Part shown: positions 31,243 through 40,262 of the stretch, piece after piece
Layout: each line of letters begins with the position of its first letter
Numbering within the stretch: the stretch's first letter is position 1
Assembly: GCA_004380135.1 (NCBI GenBank)
Contig: QXCR01000032.1
Location: 62,001 to 126,000, forward strand
Direction: 5' to 3'
Source of the DNA: Stemphylium vesicarium
Lineage: Eukaryota; Ascomycota; Dothideomycetes; Pleosporales; Pleosporaceae
Length of the DNA: 64,000 nt
Program-made: the position numbers and the translations under genes
The notes under the pieces: model-generated
The model's database searches: none
What the model saw: only the letters and a program-made list of their open reading frames with translations
Told to the model about the DNA's origin: nothing

Positions 31243-32286
31243 GGTTGTACGAAGGAGTACGAAGGAGTACTCTGGGAGATGATGGAGCAATGAAGTGGAC
31301 TCTTGCGTTTGATGTTACTGAAAAGAAGTGATCGTTGAGTTGAACGCGTCACTCAGGTTCTTATGCGTCTGAATGTCTGTATGTCTTACAACTGTGAAAA
31401 TCAAACGATTGGAAATCGTGTGTCTTGCCTGCTCTTGTTGCTATGCTCCTGTAGATGACTAACTACTGTGGGGAGGATGGGCGGAGTTAAGATTGGGGAG
31501 TCGGAGTTAGTAGGCTTGTGTTGCACAAGGGCGGATGGCGCGCCAAGGATGTGAGGTGTGCACAGAAGTGACGGTTGGAATAGTCATGGAAGGTGCTGGG
31601 TAGCCCGAAAGATGATGTTAGGACATATGACCCTGAAGCTTTTCGGGCAGACAATTCCAATGCTGATGTGTTTAGCAAGCTCTTATCGCCTGCGTGCAAG
31701 ACTACATGCATGTATGTTTGGACGTAGATGGATGAGATGCACGTGACTATTATCCAAGTTGTTCAATAGAAGCCTGTGCGTTAGGGGTAGACAGAATGAA
31801 TATATATAGCAGGCACTCTTCCCAAGTACTTCATCAAGCAATCACTTTGCAGCTCAAATACTATCTCATTAAGAATGAATGCATAGTGTCGGAAGTCGTT
31901 GAACGTCATCTCCGAAGTACATTGATGGCGCCTTCGTGGTGTTTGATCGCGCCTGCATGTCCGTCAATTATGGCGCGTCGCATTCACATCAGCAGTCGCC
32001 ATCGACAAGTCACAAGATGATGACCCCATTCACATTGCAGAATTCGAAATCATAAAGAGGCGCAGATGCCTGCATAATGCATACATCAAATTTCGCTGCC
32101 CCACTAAACTTCATCGCAGGGCCCGACAACCGCACTAGTCGACATTCGGCTTAGTCAAATTTTCCTCGCACTTAGCGCTAACAAGCGAATTTCGACCTCT
32201 CGACGTGCCGCGAACAACTTCAGGACTGTCCATCAACACCCGAGTGCGCCCACGTCCATCCTCAGCAGAAGCCACTCATCACAATC
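31243..32286. promoter_or_regulatory. Promoter region of RACK1 and of the NmrA-like gene
   Basis: About 1 kb between divergent genes. An ATATATATAG box near 31799-31808 on the plus strand looks like a TATA element, but it is nearly 490 bp from the RACK1 ATG, so it may serve a lost gene or a long leader. The last 100 bp before 32287 are C-rich with short CA stretches, typical of highly expressed fungal genes. No gene was seen between 31300 and 32200. Confidence 0.45.
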
Positions 32287-33545
32287 ATGGCCGAGCAACT
32301 CGTACTCCGTGGTACCCTCGAGGGCCACTCCGGCTGGGTCACCTCCCTTGCTACCTCTCTGGAGAAGTATGTATACGCGATATGCGGGCGACATGTGTGA
32401 GACGCGAAATACTAACATGCGACCAGCCCTAACATGCTCCTGTCCGGATCGCGCGACAAGACTCTTATCATCTGGAACTTGACCCGCGACGAGACCTCTT
32501 ACGGTTACCCCAAGAGGAGTCTGCACGGTCACTCCCACATCGTGTCCGACTGCGTACGTTCACCCACAAATGAAGCAATTGGCTAGCTAGGAAGCGAGAA
32601 ATAGCTGAGCTGACAATTGCTGCACAGGTCATCTCCTCCGACGGTGCCTACGCTCTGTCCTCATCGTGGGACAAGACCCTCCGCCTCTGGGAGCTCTCCA
32701 CCGGTGCCACCACCCGCCGCTTCGTCGGCCACACCAACGACGTTCTCTCCGTCTCCTTCTCCGCCGACAACCGTCAGATCGTCTCCGGATCGCGCGACCG
32801 CACCATCAAGCTGTGGAACACCCTCGGTGACTGCAAGTACACCATCACCGACAAGGGCCACACCGAGTGGGTCTCTTGCGTCCGCTTCTCGCCCAACCCC
32901 CAGAACCCCGTCATCGTCTCTGCCGGATGGGACAAGCTCGTCAAGGTACGTACGCACGCTTTTGCGCACCAAGCTACACCCTTGTTTTATGATGATTTTT
33001 TATGTATTTGCTACTTCAGAGCCTCGGCTATGAGACAATTATCACCTAATACTGATTTGACACTTCTCTCTTCAATTTATCACAAGCAATTTTGGATTCA
33101 AGAAGCTAACGTCTAAAAGGTTTGGGAACTCGCTTCCTGCCGCATCCAGACCGACCACATCGGTCACACCGGATATATCAACACCGTCACCATCTCGCCC
33201 GATGGCTCCCTGTGCGCCTCCGGTGGTAAGGACGGAACCACCATGCTCTGGGACCTGAACGAGTCCAAGCACCTCTACTCTCTCTCCGCCGGTGACGAGA
33301 TCCACGCCCTCGTCTTCTCCCCCAACCGCTACTGGCTGTGCGCTGCCACCGCCTCCAGCATCATCATCTTCGACCTCGAGAAGAAGAGCAAGGTTGACGA
33401 GCTGAAGCCCGAGTACATGGAGGTTGGCAAGAAGAGCCGTGAGCCCGAGTGTGTCTCCTTGGCCTGGAGCGCCGACGGCCAGACCCTCTTCGCTGGATAC
33501 ACTGACAACCGTATCCGCTGCTGGGGCGTCATGGCGCGGGGATAA
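32287..33545 (+). CDS. cpcB: RACK1 / CpcB, WD40 ribosomal scaffold (G-beta-like)
   Basis: RACK1 sits on the 40S head near the mRNA exit, links translation to signalling and, in fungi (CpcB, Asc1), restrains the cross-pathway amino-acid response. Exons are 32287-32366, 32427-32553, 32628-32945 and 33120-33545, giving exactly 316 residues, the family length. Seven WD40 blades are visible, for example LRGTLEGHSGWVTSLAT, SGSRDKTLIIWNL, SSSWDKTLRLWEL, SGSRDRTIKLWNTLGDCKYT, SAGWDKLVKVWEL and SGGKDGTTMLWDL, with the last ending IRCWGVMARG. Coding bias is very strong toward C-ending codons, as expected for a ribosomal protein. Introns are 60, 74 and 174 bp; the unusually long third one carries a snoRNA (separate entry). 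Identity is confident. Confidence 0.96.
32984..33060 (+). ncRNA. snR24: U24/snR24-like C/D box snoRNA in RACK1 intron 3
   Basis: Inside the 174-bp intron (32946-33119) a C box ATGATGA at 32989-32995 and a D box CTGA at 33052-33055 are 56 bp apart, the usual C/D geometry. After the C box, ATTTGCTACT at 33005-33014 is complementary to the 25S/28S rRNA segment AGTAGCAAAT, the classic target of U24 guides. A D'-like CAGA and a C'-like ATGAGA follow. In budding yeast snR24 lies in the intron of ASC1, the same host gene, so both sequence and location agree. The guide just upstream of the D box (TCACCTAATA) does not match the second U24 target well. A terminal stem is weak, so the exact ends are estimates. 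Confidence 0.82.
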
Positions 33546-33958
33546 GGTAGTGCATGTTGGGTAGTGCGATGGGGCGTAACGGGAAAATCACGATTCCACA
33601 TCTTCTGTAGCATGCCATGGGTTATGATTGATGCTCATGCGGGATGGGTTTGGGACTCTTCCTGCATTATCACGTCCAGGCGCTTAGAGTCAATGAAAAT
33701 TCTCAAGTCCAACATTGGAACATCATCACTGCGTGATGTTTGGTCGCCTCTTTGTAGCTCTAGCTCAGAGCGATGTTCGATCGTTGTTCTTTGGAGATTG
33801 GTACTCATAGGTACTTGGAAGCACTATTGAGAAGAAAAGTCTTATGTTGTTGTGTTGTGGCATGCAATGTATATTCCATCTTGTTCAACACTCTTCGCGC
33901 GTCACGTTCGAGCGCTTTTCTGAAACAGCTCTCACGTTCCACCCAGCAAGGTCTTCAT
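33546..33958. other. Convergent 3' intergenic region
   Basis: These 413 bp lie between the stops of RACK1 and of the enoyl-CoA hydratase-family gene. No gene was seen. Confidence 0.5.
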
Positions 33959-35043
33959 CTACAGCTTACTAAACTTGGGCGTCCTCTTCTGCATCCCACT
34001 CAACATAGCATCCTTGACATCACCCGTCTGCAACATCGCCGCATTCCACACAGCCGTATAGTTCAAGCCCTCCGTAACCGTCTTGTCCCTAGAATAATTA
34101 ATAATCTCCTTGGTCCCCAGCGTCGCAACCGGACTCTTGCTCGCAATCGTGGTAGCCAATTTAACCGCCTCGGCCACAGCCTCAGCCTTGTCCTTGTAAA
34201 CCGACGACACAAGACCATGCTGCAGCGCCTCATCGGAACCAAAGATGCGCGCAGACAGGCAAATATCCTTGACCCACGACAGATTTCCCACGCTGTGAGG
34301 CAGCCGCGATAAAGTGCCAATATCAGCCGCGATACCGATATCCACTTCCTTGACCGAGAACCTCGTCGTAGCCGTCGAAAGCCGGATATCGCACGCAAGC
34401 GACATATCGAGCGCGAGGCCAAAGGAGATGCCGTGCAGCACGCAAATAACGGGTTTCTCGCACTTTTCTAGGTCAGAGATGCAGGCTTGGAATTCGAGGA
34501 TGTGGCGGCGTAGCGCATTTGCTTTGCGCGCGGAGTCCAGAGGTGCCGCGGAGGAGTTGGGTTGGGCAGCTAGCGCGCCTTCGGTGGAGGCTGCTTGGAC
34601 GTCCAGGCCGGCGGTGAAGGCGCGGTCGCCCGCGCCGGTTAGGATTACGGCGCGGATGTTGGGGTCGTGGGAGAGGGCGCGGAAGATTGAGGAGAGGTTT
34701 AGCCACATGCTGGGGTGCGTTAGTTGGGGGCTGGAAAGGCATCATGGTGTCGAGGTGGGAGATGAAGGATTGACGACATCCAAGAGTGTGCTACATTTTT
34801 TCCCCATTCTCTCCATGGAATCTGATATCGCAAGGGGAGGGTTTCTCCTTCATCTCTTATATCACTATTCGTATGCACGTGATGTTGTTTCCGGGTGGCA
34901 CAGGATGCTACCCAGCTTGATGAAAAACGTACTCACACCTCCTTGAACGCATTCATCTTCTCCGGTCGATTAATCTCGACATGCGCCACATATTCCGTCG
35001 GGAACGTGACGTTGAAGAACTCTTTCTGGTATGCTTCCGCCAT
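33959..35043 (-). CDS. Peroxisomal dienoyl-CoA isomerase (ECH1-like, crotonase family)
   Basis: ECH1-type enzymes isomerise 3,5-dienoyl-CoA to 2,4-dienoyl-CoA during beta-oxidation of unsaturated fatty acids. Exons are 35043-34937 and 34709-33959 (intron 227 bp, donor GTGAGT), giving 285 residues. The chain shows the crotonase start (VAHVEINRPEKMNAF), the CoA/oxyanion loop AVILTGAGDRAFTAGLDV, and HGISFGLALDMSLACDIRL. The block FSVKEVDIGIAADIGTLSRL carries the Glu and Asp acid/base residues that distinguish dienoyl-CoA isomerases from ordinary hydratases. The last three residues are SKL, a canonical PTS1 peroxisomal signal. The donor GTGAGT is chosen over GTGTGA two bases upstream because it keeps frame. 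Family and location are confident; the exact reaction is likely. Confidence 0.88.
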
Positions 35044-35856
35044 GGTGCCCCGTTTCAATCACGTTGGCCTTTGTTTGGCGCTTGTGTATGGTTTTCTTGC
35101 TCTTCCTCTCCACTTGTTCCAACTTTGGCGACTCGGTGGTGTTTGACTTCTAGGGGTATTGCTTGTGGAATGGACAGGTGTTGAGGGTATGAGGCGTGGT
35201 GTCGGCTTGCATGACATGCATGGACGAGTCGTTCGGCTGGGGAAGCTTGTGATGAGTGATGGTGCCGAGGTACATCGGATACGGTTAGCGCATCTCCGCG
35301 AATTTCGAGCCGTTGACAACAGACGACGCATTCATGCAGTTACAGTTTTCAGCCACAGCGAGTCTCGCAAATCGCTCACAGCAAATCTTTGGCTCTAGAT
35401 CAAATGTGGTGCAAGCGCTACACGAGATGCTCGACGGTCGCGTGCAGCATACCAAACGCCACCTTCCCAGCTTTCCTCCACGATGATTTACGATCCATCA
35501 AGCGCCAGTTGCCTTCCTACCTCACGCATTTCACAACGATAAAGAACGAAGTACAGCTATTTTAAGGGATGATGTCATGACACAGGGATTGATGCCTCTT
35601 TGCTGGCAAGGCTGTGGCTGACTTGTCATCTGATCTCCTTCAGCCTGATCAGCGAGCTGTTTGAATGTGCCTTACTTTCTGTTCTCAACCGTTCATATCT
35701 GCTGTTTCTTCTAGTGTCCCATCTTTTTCTGCTCTCTTAGAATCTCTGTGCATCCTATCATCTCACTTCTCGTCCGAAACGTTCAAACATTGGTGATGGG
35801 GGAAATTTGTTGGTTTTGCTCGGGCTGTGGTGATGGTCCTACTGGAATATGGCAAA
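35044..35856. other. Divergent intergenic region
   Basis: This holds the promoters of the isomerase (minus) and the next gene (plus). Short frames on the minus strand just upstream of the isomerase ATG are closed by an in-frame stop at 35059, so they do not extend it. No RNA or repeat was recognised. Confidence 0.45.
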
Positions 35857-37962
35857 ATGACTGCAATCTGTGGTCATAAGCGCTGTGATTGTTGTATGAT
35901 AAAAGACACTGGACCTGCACCGGATCCTCAGCCCCAGTATATCCCGCCCTCGACTCGACTCCTGTCCCCATCTAGTGTGGATGCGGCTTTGCCGGACGAA
36001 GAGGACCAAGATGACAATGCGTCAACATCATCTATGTCCGCAGATTCTATATTCTCTACGAAATCGGTAGAGACTCGAGCAACGAGCTTCATCAATGACA
36101 GCGGGTTCACGCAAGCACAAGTTCAGGGCGCCAGGCGATCATTAGTCTCAATCCTGCGAGACGATGAGGACTTAGCACCACTTTACTTGTCGGCTCAGGA
36201 TAACCCGCAAATTGGCGCGAAGAGGCTACGCAGGAAAATGCGAGAAATCATCAAGACATATGCAGGAAACCTGAACGATGAAGCCAGTGATCATCTACAG
36301 CTATCTGCTAGTCGTCTTGTGCGGGCCGAAGCATCTCGTGTTGCTCGATGCATCGCTAGCGAAGATGACAAGCACATCCCTGACCCCGTGAATCAACCAC
36401 CAGAAAATTCCGACGAGGAAGCTCAGGAGCCACCAGTCGACCAGGCATACTACGGCGAATTGAATGCTTTCTGTGCGTTCTTGAGGGACGGCGAAGCCTT
36501 CTTGACGCTTACAGCGCAGGTGCAAGCCTTTTGCTCTCCTGAGATAACACCATCTGTGGATAAATGCACTACTGGTGGCGCGCCTTCGACAAAGGCAGCG
36601 AATGATCTCACGGAGCGCACATGGGTCACATGGCGGAAAGATGCACAGAGAATTGGAAGTAGTATACTGCTGGGTATCAATTCTGAACTCCTGGCAAAGG
36701 CCTTTTTACTTCTCCTGACAGATGCTGTCTTTCTGGTATCGGACGATTTGCTCATTGCCATGGGGCTTCTGGAACCTCTACTCAGATTTGGATGGACAAG
36801 AATACGATGCCAGTGTGTAAGTTAAATCTCCAAACGATCCGGCACGCAATTTCCGTTGACCACTTTTGCAGTCCTGCGGCGAACATTATTTCGAGGACGT
36901 ATTGGAGATTTGCGAGGATGGCATGCAGATGCTGATTCACAACATCCAGGATTTGCTCACAGATACAACGATCAAGGCCGTCCCTTTCAATGAAAGAACC
37001 CCAGTCCAACAGTATACAGGTCGGTTCTCTGGGTGGATAAGCGTGGTCCATCAGAGCCTCACAAATGCACTCTCGTGGCGCCACCGGAGGCCCACTGGCC
37101 TGCACCATCACAATGCCCGCAACGCAGCACCAACAACTCCTACGGCGACTGGTGCATCTTCTCCGCAACAGCAACCACAACAACAAGCCCAAGACCCTTT
37201 GGATCTCATGTCTTGCGTCCACGGTAGTGGAGAAGATATCATTTTACTTCAACATGATCTTCGAAGCATCGGTAACGATCTGGCACTGTTCAATCTACTC
37301 AGACAACAAATTTTCTTGCGTCGCAATCGCCTAATTTTGTCACTATCATGCAGGTCCATCCAAGGCGTCTTTTTCAGTAAGGTCATTCACTCGAGATACG
37401 TCCTACGAAAAGGAACCCATGGCTCACATAACCGTAGTTTCGCCTTCTCGACAAGGAGCGCGTGGAGGTCCGCCATCACGACCCATGTTGCACATCCAGA
37501 ACACAAACCCCCATTCCAGATCCATGTGAATGTCTTCCCCCAAAGGACAGAATAGACCCCGCCCCCAACGCAGAATACAGCTGCAACCTACCCACACCCC
37601 CAAGCACATGGCCTCCCATCCTCCCCAAAACCCTAGCGCACATGATCAAACACCCCGAAAAGATCAACAAAGAGCGAAGATGGGTCATAGACCTCATCCC
37701 CAAACACTTCAAGGGTCCGTTAGTAGAAGGCACGATAACCCCGAACGAAGGCTGGGGCTTCTACTTCGAAGAGACCTGGGACTTCAATACACTGACAACC
37801 CTCGTGTTCGGCGTTTTCCTACTGGGTAGTCTAGTGTTTGCGATTTGCTGGACGGTTCTCGAAGGCGACATACAGGGCGCGTTTGGTGTTAGCGCGTATA
37901 TTGTTACTGCATGTGGTATGTTTATTGCTTTTGTTGTGAGGCAGACTGGGAAGATGGGGTGA
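35857..37962 (+). CDS. Fungal family protein with two C-terminal membrane helices, function unknown
   Basis: Exons are 35857-36816, 36872-37381 and 37438-37962, giving 664 residues. The type recurs in ascomycete genomes: a disordered acidic N-terminus, a helical centre, then a conserved block (CVHGSGEDIILLQHDLRSI, DLALFNLLRQQIF, SIQGVFFSKFRLLDKERVEV, CECLPPKDRI). A linker follows with EGWGFYFEETWDFNTL and two membrane segments around VFGVFLLGSLVFAICW and AYIVTACGMFIAFVV. Function is unknown; the architecture suggests a membrane-anchored cytosolic domain. Intron 1 (55 bp) is standard. Intron 2 (56 bp) uses a weak donor GTCATT but gives the family-typical junction, while the better GTAAGG four bases upstream would break the frame. 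The start at 35857 has context CAAAATGAC; 35833 is an alternative. Confidence 0.7.
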
Positions 37963-38522
37963 GCATGGTTGTGGATGCATGCTTAATCGAAGAAACGTAA
38001 GGGATATGTTGGTACGATGTAATCGCATCGGGCTTGCTGAGACCCACAAACTCACTCTGCTGTCGGAAATGCTTGCTGTAGACTTCGCCCAGGTTACACT
38101 AAAATTTCTCTGAGCATACTCGATGCGGTTTCAGTCATATTTTCTTCATGCGCAAGCTCCTAAAACGTTTTACTGCATATGGAGAGACCAAGCAAATCCT
38201 CCGCGCTTGTCGAAACAACCAGCAAACGGAGCGCATATAAGCTTCCGGGGAACAACACGACAGGTATAAAAGAGAACGCGGACTCGAAGGAAATGCACAC
38301 GGGCCTTGTATATGAAATTTCCAAATCATTACTGTTTATTACTACTCAAGGATGAATGCAAAAATACATGGCGCTCGCTGTCCGATGATACTGCGCTGCT
38401 CGTAGCGCGGGTATAAAACAATGCAATGACCAACCAAAAAGGAACAGTATCCAGCTTTTCCACACAGAGCCTTGACAACTAAGTTTTTTCCATTACATCC
38501 CTGGCTCATGACTGCTTAGAGC
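37963..38522. other. Convergent 3' intergenic region
   Basis: These 560 bp lie between two convergent genes. AT-rich segments near 38320-38360 and 38430-38500 fit 3' UTRs. No gene was seen. Confidence 0.5.
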
Positions 38523-40262
38523 TTATAGCTCATCATCCTCCTCATCATCCCCGTATTCCTCGTCGACCTCAATTTGGCGAGCGGCATGCACCGATTCCCG
38601 GCGGACCTGGCGGGTAGAGGCGTCCTCGGACTGCTCAAGAACGGTAGTCGTTGTTTCGGCGACCACTTCCTGAATAGCCTGCTGGGGCTCGGTTTGGGCA
38701 GCGGTGTTCGTCACGGTGGTCTGCTTGATGACAGTCTCTGTATGCTCCACAACAGTAGAGACCCCCACCGGATCGTTCACAGAAGGTTGTTGGGAGTCCT
38801 CACGGACTGCCGGCGTGACGTCCTCAATAGCGTTTTCCGCAAGAGTAGCCTTCTCGTCTCCAGCGGTGGGTGCATCTCGGGTAGTCGGTTCCTGGGCAGA
38901 AGTCTGTTCGACCGAAGCGTCGTCGACTTCTTGGAAATCACCGCTGCCATCGCGAGCATAGTCCCTAGGCGAACCAGGAGAGGTGGGCGGCCCATCGGAA
39001 CCCGAGTATTGCGAGACGTCGTCGGAGCCGTAAGCTCCAGCTAGCTCCAAGAGCGCCTCGCTGTCTTCGTCGAGCTTTTCCTGGCCGACGAAGGGCTCAG
39101 TCTCCGAAGTATCGTCGCGTTCGGACTCCACTGTCGCCTCTGACTTCTTCGAGCTGCGCTTCTTGGAGGTAGCCTCATCGTCCTCTTCAGCAGCGCCATG
39201 CTCGGCATCGTGAGCCATCTCGAGAGCTTTGCTGGGTGTTCCGAAGGCCCTCTCTGCACGGCGAGTTGCGCGCATCTCCTTGCCCTCGATTGATTGATCA
39301 CCACGCCACCGAACCATATCTGGCGCCCTTCCTTCGTCGTAAAGCGGCTTGTACGTGGTGTACTCGTATCGTACGCTCTCAACGGTACGGCCGGCCGAAA
39401 GGCTGCCGAAGCCGAAGCCTGTTTGATTGGTGTAGTCCTTGCCCATGAAACGGTCGTTGTGTCGCTCGGTGAGATCCCAGATCGATGCGTCTGGCGTCTC
39501 TCTAAGCAAAGACGCCAAGTACTCACGCTCGATGCGGGACCAGGGCGCGTCCATCGTAGTCCGGTCAATTGCTTGATAGCGACGATCGTTCAGCGCCTTG
39601 ATAGACTGCATGTGGTCCCAATCCTTGGGGACCTTACCATAGCAGTACACCACAGGTGTGCGCTTCGGTGTTGGGTCTTTTTTGCTCTTAGGGCGCATGT
39701 CGATCATCTTGACCGCTAGCAGGCCTTCCTGGTCAAGGTCTTCCTCGAGCTCGTCCACATTATCTGGTGCGACGGGCCCGAAGTATTTGACATACCGAGA
39801 TCCGCGCTTGAATCGGAAGCCACGGTCTTCCCACAAGGGTGGGTTCGTTTGGCCATTGCTCTCGCGAGCAGAGGGCTGGTGTGGATCAGGGCGAGGGTCA
39901 CCAGGGACTGGCTTGACACCCCAGAATGGGTTGCTTCCCGGGATGGTGATGTTGTGGTTGAATTCGACAAATCCATCACCGACAGGGGGTTTCTTCGTCT
40001 TCTTCGACTCACTCTTGGGGGCTTTGGCGCCTTTTTCGGTCGTCTTCGACACAGGGGTGACGGACATGCCTTCCTTATCGTCTTCAGCCTCGTCATGCTG
40101 GACCGATGAGGAGGTTTCGCGGTCGTTGGTCTTCAGAGTTTTCTCAGCGGGCGCGGGTGCGGGCGCGGGTGCGGACTCTGTATCGGAAGTCTGATTCACC
40201 AGCTTTTGCTTCTTGGGGGACATCTCCTCGGAGAGCGGGGACTCAGCGGATCGCTTTGACAT
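38523..40262 (-). CDS. Acidic, basic-N-terminus nuclear-type protein, unknown function
   Basis: A single exon gives 579 residues with start MSKRSAESPLSEEMSPKKQK, a likely nuclear signal at once. An Ala-Pro run and a Lys-rich segment (KSESKKTKKPP) follow. Residues about 95-330 look folded and carry the conserved character of the gene: GFVEFNHNITIPGSNPFWGV, DRGFRFKRGSRYVKYFGPV, VYCYGKVPKDWDHM and PWSRIEREYLASLLRETPD, the last looking like a SANT/Myb-type helix. The remaining 250 residues are acidic and Ser/Thr/Glu-rich, ending DDEEDDEL. Nuclear, chromatin- or DNA-related work is a reasonable inference, not shown. An upstream in-frame TTG is ignored because ATG at 40262 is the first. Confidence 0.7.
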   Translation of the reverse strand: MSKRSAESPLSEEMSPKKQKLVNQTSDTESAPAPAPAPAEKTLKTNDRETSSSVQHDEAEDDKEGMSVTPVSKTTEKGAKAPKSESKKTKKPPVGDGFVEFNHNITIPGSNPFWGVKPVPGDPRPDPHQPSARESNGQTNPPLWEDRGFRFKRGSRYVKYFGPVAPDNVDELEEDLDQEGLLAVKMIDMRPKSKKDPTPKRTPVVYCYGKVPKDWDHMQSIKALNDRRYQAIDRTTMDAPWSRIEREYLASLLRETPDASIWDLTERHNDRFMGKDYTNQTGFGFGSLSAGRTVESVRYEYTTYKPLYDEGRAPDMVRWRGDQSIEGKEMRATRRAERAFGTPSKALEMAHDAEHGAAEEDDEATSKKRSSKKSEATVESERDDTSETEPFVGQEKLDEDSEALLELAGAYGSDDVSQYSGSDGPPTSPGSPRDYARDGSGDFQEVDDASVEQTSAQEPTTRDAPTAGDEKATLAENAIEDVTPAVREDSQQPSVNDPVGVSTVVEHTETVIKQTTVTNTAAQTEPQQAIQEVVAETTTTVLEQSEDASTRQVRRESVHAARQIEVDEEYGDDEEDDEL

